From Ridgeia piscesae (taxonomy: Eukaryota > Annelida > Polychaeta > Sabellida > Siboglinidae): 64,000 nt of DNA. Location of the stretch: the NCBI GenBank assembly GCA_025642075.2, contig JAODUO010000569.1, positions 244,001-308,000 on the forward strand. The letters are read 5' to 3'. The position numbers and the translations under genes were made by a program. This document shows, in pieces, positions 1 through 10,600 of this stretch (its first letter is position 1; each line of letters starts with the position of its first letter). The notes under the pieces were generated by a model. The model had not been told where the DNA came from. It worked only from the letters and a program-made list of their open reading frames with translations, and ran no database searches.

Positions 1-588
1 CATGATGGATTAACATTTACAATAAACTGTTTGTGTAATTATAGTGGATTTAAAAGGTGATATTAGAAGCATTTAAACTTTAAAATTAAAGGGGAAAAAA
101 GGCAACGGTTTGGTGTTATGCATCTAAAAGAGTTTACAAAAACTAACCATTTGCATCTACAATCAAATTTTTCGCATTAGTAGTTTCCTCAGAAAGTGGT
201 GTTAAAGTGGGTAAATCTGGTTAAATCATCGACAACATGAACAGGCCCATCTTGTTCGATAAAACCAATCAAAATCCAGCTTCTATCTGCATTTTGGAAA
301 AGTAATACGTCACAGTGCCGACTGTTGGTTCTTATGTCATAACAGTCAGCCAAGCGGTTCGTTAAAAGTGCCTTACGTCGATTTACAACGAAGTCGCGAC
401 AGCAATATGCCACACTGTTCCACTTGTAGTAACAGTACAGTGAAAGACAGTATCAGTACGGTGTCTTCTTGTTAACCTTTGAATTGAGCAGAACTGAAAC
501 AGTGGTTCAGTGGATTCGTTGCCATTGCCGTTGCTGTTGGGACAATCAAAGACACAGCGCGGATGCTAGACGACCCGATTTGATTGAT

Positions 589-2141
589 CTAACCACGAAA
601 ACGACCACCAACAGCCGCCAAACTTCTCCTCATAATCTCTTGCATTCCTCTAACGAAGAAAATTCACAAAACAAACGCGCAGTTCTCGAGTACAACTTCT
701 TCGGCCGCCCAGCGGTACCGTAAAATCGCTATAAAAAGTTAGCTTTACAGAAAAAAACGCCAGACGGCACGTTTCTGCGTGCGAATATTTATAAATGTTA
801 ATTAATGCATACGCACGCGCAAAATAGTTTAATTACTTATAAATAATATTATAATAATACAAACAAATTATCATCACTATGATTTGCAGGAAATTATAAG
901 TTTTATTATAATATAATAATATTTTATTTATATAGCGCCACATCCATAATTGTTTGTGGCGCACAACATAATGCTATTAAAAATACAATAAAGAGAAAAC
1001 TACCCACAGATAATATTTAAATAATAAAAATACATGTCTCTATATAATTAAAAGTGACCTATCAGTCATAAATAAACATACAAATTCCATAACAACAATT
1101 GTGATAAAAGAATGTAAAGGTATGGTTAATAGTAATAATTAATTAAAATAGTAAAATAGGTATGACGTAACAATAATTTTCATTCAGCACATATACATGT
1201 ACTTGTAACCATTATGTATAAGAAAATATTACTGAAGCTGTTTGTTCTACCTATGAATGATATTTCCACCACCAGATATGTAATAGTAATTAGTTTTGGA
1301 CAAGACACTTTATTAATTATCGGAACAATAAATCACAAACATTTAAACAGAAATATGAATATATGGGAAATATATGGTGGTAGAAAAAGAAGGTTTTGGT
1401 GCATTTAAAAATACTAATATGTTACTGTTTTACTTATTATTGTTAAAACATCGCTTATGTAATATAAGCTTGCATGTTCGCAGTACACGCAGGATGTTTA
1501 TAGAAATATTTATAAAATAAACGACGTGACATCATTGAAAAACACGTAATTTCCATACCTCTTTTATGACTAATAGGCAATTTTAGATAATTATGCAGAC
1601 ACTTGTATTTTGTATTTAAAAATAAATATTGCTTCTTATTGCATATACTTTAATAACAATATGTTGTGAAGCGCCACAAACAGTTATGGATTTGGCGCTA
1701 TATAAAATAAACTATTAAAATTATATATTTTTTTATTAAATTGTTACTTTTTATCAACTCTGTTAGGCCCATATCACCAAAGCGCTGCCTTTGTTTGCCG
1801 TTTACAATTTTCTGCAGACCATAGTGATGCTGCTAATTATTATTATATTATTTATAATTAATTAAACTAATTCAAGCGTGCAAATGCAGTAAGGTTTATA
1901 AACATTCGCGCTCACAAATGCACCATCTACCGGGGTAGCAGTATTTTGAGTAAAGCTAACTTATAATAGCGAGTTTACGGTAGTCGAAGTTGTCGAGTTG
2001 CCGTCCGTCAAGATATGCATGTTTCTTTGTGAATTTTCGTCATTAGAGGAATATAAGTGTTTTTTTGTAATGTAGTGTATGTATATATATGTAAGAAATG
2101 TGAGAAGTTTGGTGGCTGTTGGCGGTCGTTTTCGTGGTTAG
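589..2141. repeat. Foldback-like long inverted repeat (about 1.55 kb)
   Basis: The left arm (about 589-995) matches the reverse complement of the right arm (about 1632-2141) in the same order over several blocks. The outer block holds CTAACCACGAAAACGACC, followed by a near-identical CCAACAGCC/CCAAACTTCTC stretch. Next comes a block ending in AGTTAGCTTTAC, then one with CATCACTATG, and an inner block of about 90 bp. Each inner block contains its own hairpin: GCGCCACA (935-942) with TGTGGCGC (955-962), and GCGCCA (1671-1676) with TGGCGC (1693-1698). The right arm has extra sequence around 1740-1805. No transposase is visible, so this looks like a non-autonomous foldback or long-TIR DNA element. 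The arms have diverged, so it is not recent. It probably lies in an intron of the gene ending at 4114. Confidence 0.75.
1741..1804 (+). repeat. Dispersed direct repeat, copy 1
   Basis: About 64 bp beginning TTGTTACTTTTTATCAACTC, matched in the same orientation at about 2300-2363 with scattered substitutions. This copy lies inside the right arm of the inverted repeat and is missing from the left arm, so it seems to have been added later or lost from the other arm. Confidence 0.6.
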
Positions 2142-2299
2142 GTCAGAAAGTAACAGATAATAATATGCATGCACAGTTCACGCCGTCCAAGACGACTTAA
2201 CTACGTCATTTTGTTTCTTTTATGGCTGTAATCCGCTGTATGTTCTTAAAAAATTCCTGGTAAACCACTGACGTTAAAAATATGAAAGTTGTTGGAATT

Positions 2300-2363
2300 T
2301 GTTACTTTCTATTAACTCTGTTAACCCCATATGATCAAAACATTGACTTTTGTTTCCCTTTAA
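2300..2363 (+). repeat. Dispersed direct repeat, copy 2
   Basis: Second copy of the roughly 64-bp sequence at 1741-1804, beginning TTGTTACTTTCTATTAACTC and ending in a TTTGTTTCCCTTTA stretch. It lies just outside the inverted repeat. It is probably a piece of an interspersed element; the family is not recognised. Confidence 0.6.
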
Positions 2364-2980
2364 GTATACACATATTTCATCAGACATTTTCATACTCGAA
2401 AATCAGCTCCATGTGTAAGTCAAACAGCTCAGGCCACTGATAACACATTCTCAGTTATAACTAGAACAACACAATGTTCATTAAACTTTTGGCTGATGTG
2501 AGGGCTAGTTTTGCTAGTTCAATAAAGTACTGTACAATTAAGTCCCAAAATCTATTTACATGCTGCCAAAAATCAAGAAAAACTTATGAAAAATAATGAA
2601 ATAATAAATAAAAATAATTCATGTATGATCCATGTCTTTATAGAAATGTTTGTGATAAATTATTTGAGATAGATGCAACAACTTGCCAGGTAAACAAACC
2701 CATCAACAAAACAGTATGTATGTTAATATAATGTGATTGACACCAATTAAAATATGTTTTTTCTGTCATTTTAATGAAACTGAACATCATTTTAATGCTG
2801 CTCACATTTCACTCAAACTATTCATATACCAAAGTTCCCTACAGATATAAAGTGCTGTGCCGTGCTGTGGATGGGCTAAGTTAATTGCGTGTGGTGCTTT
2901 TGGCAATAAGTAACGAGCTGGTGTCTAAATAAAGTCCATTACTAATTTACTCTAACACGTACCTACTGTTGTTGTTTCAG

Positions 2981-3309
2981 AGGTGATCTGGGTGATTCTG
3001 TCAGTGGAGGAGAACGGTTTACTTGGGGTAACACAACAACTATCTCAGTTTGGCGGAGACTTTGCCAATGCTCAGCCTCACCAGCCGACGCAGAATCCAT
3101 TCGCATCGCCAAGAAAAATGGACTTGGAGGAATTACCACCGCAGCCGGCGCCAGCGGCCACCATGTGTAGTGCGTCGTTTGGGTGTCTGCAGCCAGGTGG
3201 CATGGCAGCCTCACCTAGAGCTGTTCAGGGTAGTTTTAATTCAGTAATGGCGGGGGATATTCACACGACAACAGTGACAGCTTCACATGTCAGGGCAGCT
3301 TTGTTTCAG
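2981..3309 (+). CDS. Penultimate coding exon of the unidentified gene
   Basis: 329 bp between a polypyrimidine/CAG acceptor and a GTGAGT donor. Only the frame starting at 2983 is open throughout; the other two meet stops inside the exon. The exon ends on a codon boundary after a TTTCAG codon pair (F-Q). GC content is well above the flanking DNA. Confidence 0.6.
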
Positions 3310-4114
3310 GTGAGTGTTTGAATGTTTAGAAGTGTTTTGAACGGGCTACATATAGGTTGCAAGCGCTATTATTTTGTTGGCCTCCACTTTGTGTCTGTGG
3401 CTGTTTATAGAACGGACAATCTGTTTGCTGTTGTTATTACAGCGTGTACTCAGGAACACACAAGAAGTACGAACTAAATCTAGTGATTGTGTTGTTGATC
3501 AAGATTTTATTTATGACATAATATTGCAAACTAACAAAACTAAATAAATAAAATAATGGTAGCAGTATTAGTTAATTTGTATTAATCAATTAGTTTTTGT
3601 GTTACGTATTAATAGGCAAAATGAAGCAATTGTAAACATCATTGGCATTAATTGTAAGCGTCATGCAGCTATATGTTATACATTACATCTGCTCTGATGC
3701 AACTCCACGAGTCCTACAAAAGCGCATTGAAACTGAATGTTCTTAAAGATTCAATTCAGTGGATGTCCTTTTACATTAAAAAAAATTAGTGTAATAGAGT
3801 GGGTCTTCAAGCTCAGCCATATCAACAACTGTTGCAGATCTACAAAAGTGTAGTTAAACTAGAACAATATCTCATGAGAGCGTTTGAAGCAACCAGATTT
3901 GTTGCCCTGGTTATCAGAGGAGTCAAAACTGACTTGTCCACTTGGCCTATGGTGCATTTTTAAACAGACCTTCATTGTTTTGACTCTGTGTGCTCTTCTT
4001 CCATGTTTTTCTTTCTTGCGTTTGCAGAACTCGACAGATCCGTCAATAGCAGCGGAACAGCAGGACACGGGGGGTGCGGAGACAACTGGGGTTCAGGAGG
4101 TTGACATGTCATAG
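2981..4114 (+). CDS. C-terminal end of an unidentified protein (two terminal coding exons)
   Basis: Spliced as join(2981..3309,4028..4114). The first exon follows a GTTGTTTCAG acceptor and ends at a GTGAGT donor (3310). The second follows a TTTGCAG acceptor (4021-4027) and ends at a TAG stop (4112-4114). One frame is open through the first exon and joins the second in phase 0, giving about 137 residues. The first exon also starts with two bases of a split codon, so coding sequence continues upstream, probably outside the window. The peptide is low-complexity and rich in Q, P, A, S and T. It has an NPF tripeptide (family knowledge: NPF binds EH domains), an MDLEELPPQP acidic/proline stretch, and it ends QEVDMS. 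There is no recognisable domain, membrane segment or catalytic motif. The family is not recognised; it could be a transcriptional or trafficking adaptor, but that is a guess. Exon structure is fairly sure, identity is not. Confidence 0.6.
4028..4114 (+). CDS. Terminal coding exon of the unidentified gene
   Basis: Starts after TTGCGTTTGCAG with an AAC codon and encodes 28 residues, from NSTDPSIAAEQQ to QEVDMS, then TAG. The pyrimidine-rich acceptor tract (about 4000-4022) and the phase-0 junction with 3309 support it. Confidence 0.58.
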   Translation, partial: NSTDPSIAAEQQDTGGAETTGVQEVDMS

Positions 4115-4903
4115 TATCCACTGTCATTCCTCTTGTCTGTGTGTCACTGGGGTATCATTGTTCACAATATTGCCACTGAAAAACTTCTGATATGTGATCA
4201 TGCTGCAGATTCTCTGCGTGATCATGTCCGATGTGGATTTTGACCTCGTACTAAGTGTACGGCAATGTTGTGATGGCCTATGGTTAATTTGCTGCATCCT
4301 TATAGTGTGTTTTCACTGTCGGTGTAAATATCCATATGCTTGGTTATCAAGCTGCATGTATTCTCATTGCAGATAGTAACAAGAATATCTGTCATGTTTG
4401 TTACAAGAATGTCTGTCATACTGAGTCTCACATAGTGAGTGTGTTTTACGAATTGTGAAAATGGCTATTTATAAAAAAGTTCCATTTTTCAGTCGCACTG
4501 AAGACTGTGCATGCACTGATCATTGTATACCTTCTGTGAAATGATTGTGGTGTTCTCCTTTCTCATTGCGTGTTGCACTCCAATTTGAACAGGTAACTTG
4601 ACCATTTTATGTTTGCATCTGCAATGCTCCAGGTGTAATCTGTGCTTGAGTCAACACTACCAATAGTTTCTGATACATGTACAGGTGTATTGATGTGTGT
4701 GTAAAACTGAAAATATTTAATTAATTTTTATCATGACACTTGCAAATGAAAAACAAATTCTGAGGCATTTGTTGAAAAAATTCCCGGACGATGTGTGTCA
4801 TTTGCCAATGCGATGTGTGGAATCTAAGCAAAATGAAAACCTTTACATTTGTGCTGTTAAAAAGTTCAAAAACAGAACATTGAATCACCCTACTTTCACA
4901 CAG

Positions 4904-4909
4904 AATAAA
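4904..4909 (+). terminator. Candidate polyadenylation signal for the unidentified gene
   Basis: AATAAA about 790 bases after the stop codon. It is canonical in sequence, but such hexamers are frequent in this AT-rich DNA and no transcript data are available. Confidence 0.3.
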
Positions 4910-6788
4910 TTATTTCAGCGACCACTTCCAGTACCACGCAATCATGCGTAACACATAATCATATCAACCGTTTGGTGCACTCTAATTTATATGGTGTATT
5001 TTTATTGTTATACACATAGATATATACATATATATTTACTTGTGTTGCAAATATACTAGCATACCGTGTTTTAAAGAATATTTAACATTTGTTGTTTGAT
5101 ACTAATGTAAGAATATGGTATGTACAAGAAAGTGGCTGGTTGTATGAAGATGTCAGTGGCTTGCTTTGCTTGGTCTGCACTTCATGTGTGTGTATGTGTG
5201 GATGCCAAACAACCAAGACATTTGTATTTTTGGTACTATGCTACACTGCCATTCAGCCCGCAGATATGTGATGCACATGTTAAAGTATGGATCCAGTGTT
5301 AGGAAGTGAGGATCCCATGGAAATTTGGATTAAACTTGGCAGCATAAGAGGTCCAAATCCATGTATTCCCATGCTTGGTCATGTGACCATTGCAAGCTGA
5401 GACCATCATGACCCACCATTGAACATGATCATGTATCTTCAATCTTGTTCTGGCCTGTCCTCAATCATTTCGGTCATCATTGGAAGTAAAATGCTATCGT
5501 TCCCAATCCTTACCTATACATTCTGTTTGTCTTATCTGTCTTGAACGTGCGTATATGATCAAGGAAATAGGAATGTCATGTCTTGGTGGATTCGAGTCGT
5601 GACTTTTGAGCAATATTGCAAACATTGGGAATTTCCAGCGTCCCTCTGGGTCTAACATTGACACGTGCATCATATACTAGGGTTGTCTTCATCTCTTGCA
5701 CAGAGGTGGGGATAATTGTCTGGGCAGTTTCTGTTTCTGTACTAGATAGTCATTCTACGTGCAATGACAGTACCAGACTGGCTCTAACTCTCAAGTCTTA
5801 TAACATACATTTCACATGCAAAGTTGTCACGTGACCTTGAATAATGCAGATTGCGTAATTTCACCGATATATATTGCGATGGTGTTTTTGTTATTTGTAA
5901 TTACTACTAAATTATTAGATTATAGTCATTATAAATGTGTATGTATGACATGTGGCATTTTGGCGAAGTGAAAGAATCGTATCGGAGGACGTAGGTTGAA
6001 GCCTGTTTGTAGTTTTGCTGTCCTTTGCGGAGAAGCAAATACAGTATGTCAGATGTTTTCACTGGTAATTGTAAAACGGAGGATCCCCATTTTTAAAGGT
6101 AATGTGTTTGTCTGGTTGGATCTGTTTTACTCGTACGATGTGGTCCGAGTGACTTGCTGTCACAGACATGTTGAAGTGTCAACTTGTCAAGTGCGTTAAT
6201 TAATTAGATGTGAATCATAGAACCATTGTACACCTCCATCGATCTCCAACGTGATCTCTCATCTGATTGTGTACATGTTTGTTTCCGTTATGTGGAAGTC
6301 TTTCTACCATTGACAGAGTTTGCGAATGGGCAGGAAAGTGGGATTGCTGCTCATAAAACATTTGTGTAGTTGAATCGGCTTCACAGTGAGATTCGATCCA
6401 ATTAACCAGAATGAAAATGGAAATTACAGTCAATGAATAAAACTAGTGGAATTGCATTAAGGAATCTGATGTTTTACATAACAGTGAGATATCGAACATT
6501 GCAACGTAACAATGAAGAAGACACTTAATCTCCAATTGTAGTGTAATATTCTTTGAACTGTTTTTACTAGTATACCCACAATTTGTACACAAACATATCC
6601 ATCCACTCTCCACATTAAGTCATTCCATGATTATTCTGTGTATTGCAACAATGGGTGTTGTTCATTTAATACTTACTTGTGTGAGTATTATGAAAGTGTA
6701 GCTACATCTGCCTGACGTTTAACAGAATGAAGATATCTAAAGCAGTCATGAAAATGAAAAGGCTAGACGAAGGATTACATACAAACTA

Positions 6789-6794
6789 TTTATT
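6789..6794 (-). terminator. Candidate polyadenylation signal for FUZ
   Basis: TTTATT on the + strand reads AATAAA on the FUZ strand, about 830 bases after the FUZ stop. It is the first canonical hexamer I found downstream of that stop. Confidence 0.4.
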
Positions 6795-7626
6795 TTACAC
6801 AGTATAGTGCAATTATAAAAATACATTATGTAAAATATATGTCATAAACATATGACTGATTCATATATATTGTTACATTGCCGCAGAATTTACATATTGT
6901 TTTCATGGAATGTTCATTGATAATATTTTTCAGCATATACCATGGTAGTTTATCCATCACTTTCCTGTTTTAACTGTTGATATATTAAAGCAAAAAAGAT
7001 TAAATCATAAGGCAAACAGTGTTAATTTAGATGTCCTCTGATGCTGAACCAATAAGTTAGCCAATGAAAATATGTTTCTTTTAACCCCTTTGGCAAGATT
7101 CTGGCTTTGAAGTTATTCAGTAAATTATTATTATTGAAATAGTTACATAACTTACGATCAACTACAATGTTTCTGGCATAACATACTACATGTATATGTA
7201 AAATACTGCTATCCCCGAGTTGTGTTCTATCTACAAAAATGGTTAACATATACACAATACCAATGTGGCCCTGACATCAACAAAACAGTACTAATTAATG
7301 AAGACGCCATATTACTGACAATGGACATACTGACTATTGTTTGGTCAGGCGGGAGATTAACACATGTCAGTGACCACCAGTCAACACCCCCTAGTTTCTT
7401 CAGCCAGGCATGCTGGCACCAGACTCACTCTGACTTGAATCACTACGTTTCAGAAGATCTGGCCAGTAGGGGCTAAAGGGTTAAATGCCAGATGTTTCAA
7501 TATATTTTACACATCACAATGTTCCTGTAAACAGATTGTTTGTTGAAAACTTTATACGTACACAAGAAGCTGATAGCTGGCAAGAACAGACTTGGAATGT
7601 TCAAGACGATAGAGGCACACTCAACC

Positions 7627-7687
7627 CTATATGTGGGCACAGCTCTTGTCTTTGAGAATGGCTTGCAAGGTTTTGTGGGTCACAGAC
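7627..7687 (-). CDS. FUZ: FUZ terminal coding exon 11 (residues 398-417)
   Basis: CTTTTTGTTAG acceptor. Completes an Arg codon, then SVTHKTLQAILKDKSCAHI and TAG. Human FUZ ends with a matching SLATHTLHALTPLL. It is only 61 bp long. Confidence 0.9.
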
Positions 7688-10600
7688 CTAACAAAAAGTA
7701 GGAAATTATGTTAGTTTCAACATGTTACGACACAAATTACAGTGTAATGTACAGTTTTGTGTACATTATCGCAAAACCTCTCCAGTATGTAATCATTCTC
7801 ATTACAAAGGATTGTCCACAATACGCAGGTCATTGAGACCGACTGAGAAACAACAGCAAGGTACAGACAAGGACCTGTAAAGGACATTGTCTTGAGACAC
7901 ACAAAGAAGTAGGTTTTGAAGTTCATTTGTCCATGGGACAAGTCAAATGTTGCACGGACAATTGAACTTTTGCTTCTACCGGGTACTTGTTCGCTGGACA
8001 AGTAGATAATTTGACGAATTTCGAGCCCTGGATAGATAGATTTTTGAATTTAAATTATAGTTACATCACGTTTTTAACCAAAACTATCGATACACTGCAT
8101 GTTTAACATGCCACTCATGTGTAGCGATGGACCCACCTCATGGCGTAGGTTGGCATGGCAGGCAGATAGAGGGCAAAGAAGAGATGGTCCTCGGTCGACA
8201 GGAAGTAACACTTGTGTGTCGCCGTGGAGACGTACGACTCGCGGGGCTTGTGGGTCAACTGTTGGTGCAGCTCAGGCCAGCCTTCTGAAGGAGAATAACA
8301 GGAACAACCTGAAGACAATTTTCTTCTAATATAATGAACTAATTAAAGACAATCAATTATTTATAAAATAGAATAATGAGTACAATAGCATGTTGACAAT
8401 GCTATTCAGGGAATGATGATCCAAATGCCTACAATAATAGGGTTTTGCTTTAGGATATTATTCTATTTGTGGTGTTGATTAGCTGATATTTTGGAATGGT
8501 ATTGAAAAAAACAGGAATCAGTTTACTATTTTTTTTACACAATCTGGAGATTCAGATTGTGCTCAGTAACTGCTAATTATGAAGCTAAATTTGTTTAGAA
8601 AAAAACTACATGAACATCATAGTCACTTCAGTCTTGTGTCTGACACTAGATTCCTAGTGTCTTATCATAGTCACTTCAGTCTCGTCTCCAAGACTGACAG
8701 TAGTGTCTTATCAGTCACTTCAGTTTTGCATCCGAGACTGATACTGTCTTATCATAGTCACTTCAGTCTTGTCCCTGAGACTGACACTAGTGTCTAACCA
8801 TAGTCACCTGTCTCTGAGACTGACGCTAGTGTCTTACCATAGTCACCTGTCTCTGAGACTGACACTAGTGTCTTACCATAGTCACCTGTCTCTGAGACTG
8901 ACACTAGTGTCTTACCATAGTCACCTGTCTCTGAGACTGACACTAGTGTCTTACCATAGTCACCTGTCTCTGAGACTGACACTAGTGTCTAACCATAGTC
9001 ACCTGTCTCTGAGACTGACACTAGTGTCTTACCATAGTCACCTGTCTCTGGGACTGACACTAGTGTCTTACCATAGTCACCTGTCTCTGAGACTGACACT
9101 AGTGTCTAACCATAGTCACCTGTCTCTGAGACTGACACTAGTGTCTTACCATAGTCACCTGTCTCTGAGACTGACACTAGTGTCTAACCATAGTCACCTG
9201 TCTCTGAGACTGACACTAGTGTCTTACCATAGTCACCTGTCTCTGAGACTGACACTAGTGTCTAACCATAGTCACCTGTCTCTGAGACTGACACTAGTGT
9301 CTAACCATAGTCACCTGTCTCTGAGACTGACACTAGTGTCTTACCATAGTCACCTGTCTCTGAGACTGACACTAGTGTCTTCCCAAAGTCCCCCTTCTCT
9401 GAGACTGACACTAGTGTCTTACCATAGTCACCTTCTCTGAGACTGACACTAGTGTCTTACCATAGTCACCTGTCTCTGAGACTGACACTAGTGTTTTAAA
9501 CCCCCAAAAAAGGTCAACCTTCCCTCTTTTGAGACTGACACTAGTGTCTTACCATAGTCACCTGTCTCTGAGACGACACAGTGTCTTACCAGTCACCTGT
9601 CTCTGAGACTGACACTAGTGTTAACCATAGTCACCTGTCTCAATAAAACCCCCCTAGTGTTTTAACCATAGTCACCTGTCTTTCCCTGAGACTGAACAGT
9701 GTCTAACCATAGTCACCTGTCTCTGAGACTGACACTAGTGTTTTACCAGTCACCTGTCTCTGAGACTGACACTAGGTCTAACCATAGTCACCTGTCTCTG
9801 AGACTGACACTAGTGCTAACCATAGTCACCTGTTCTGAGACTGACACTAGTGTCTAACCATAGTCACCTGCCTGGACTGACACTAGTGTCTTACCATAGT
9901 CACCTTCTCTGAGACTGACACTAGTGTCTAACCATAGTCACCTGTCTCTGAGACTGACACTAGTGTCTAACCATAGTCACCTGTCTCTGAGACTGACACT
10001 AGTGTTTTACCATAGTCACCTGTCTCTGAGACTGACACTAGTGTTTTACCATAGTCACCTGTCTCTGAGACTGACACTAGTGTTTTACCATAGTCACCTG
10101 TCTCTGAGACTGACATAGTGTCTAACCATAGTCACCTGTCTCTGGACTGACACTAGTGTTTTACCTAGTCACCTGTCTCTGAGACTGACACTAGTGTCTT
10201 ACCATAGTCACCTGTCTCTGAGACTGACACTAGTGTCTTACCATAGTCACCTGTCTCTGAGACTGACACTAGTGTCTAACCATAGTCACCTGTCTCTGAG
10301 ACTGACACTAGTGTCTAACCATAGTCACCTGTCTCTGAGACTGACACTAGTGTCTTCCCAAAGTCCCTGTCTCTGAGACGACACTAGTGTTTTACCATAG
10401 TCACCTGTCTCTGAGACTGACACTAGTGTCTAACCATAGTCACCGTCTCTGAGACTGAACCAAATAGTCACCTGTCTCTGGACTGACACTAGTGTCTTAC
10501 CATAGTCACCTGTCTCTGAGACTGACACTAGTGTCTTCCCAAGTCACCTGTCTCTGAGACTGACACTAGTGTCTTACCATAGTCACCTGTCTCTGAGACT

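Larger units (their letters stand above)
4115..7626. other. Convergent 3'UTR/intergenic interval
   Basis: This separates the stop codons of two converging genes. I see no supported coding exon, RNA gene or long repeat here, only AT-rich DNA with a short TATA-type run near 5020-5035. The start and end parts are probably 3'UTR of the two genes. Confidence 0.5.

Noticed and set aside
5937..6000. tRNA/SINE-like GTAGGTTGAAGCC segment
   Set aside because: Only a weak B-box-like match with no A box or cloverleaf.
8769..9440. 223-codon open frame (SYHSHLSLRLTLV repeats) and similar frames across 8.8-14.4 kb
   Set aside because: They are the 39-bp satellite read in frame: 39 is a multiple of three, frames are open on both strands and break wherever a unit gains or loses a base.
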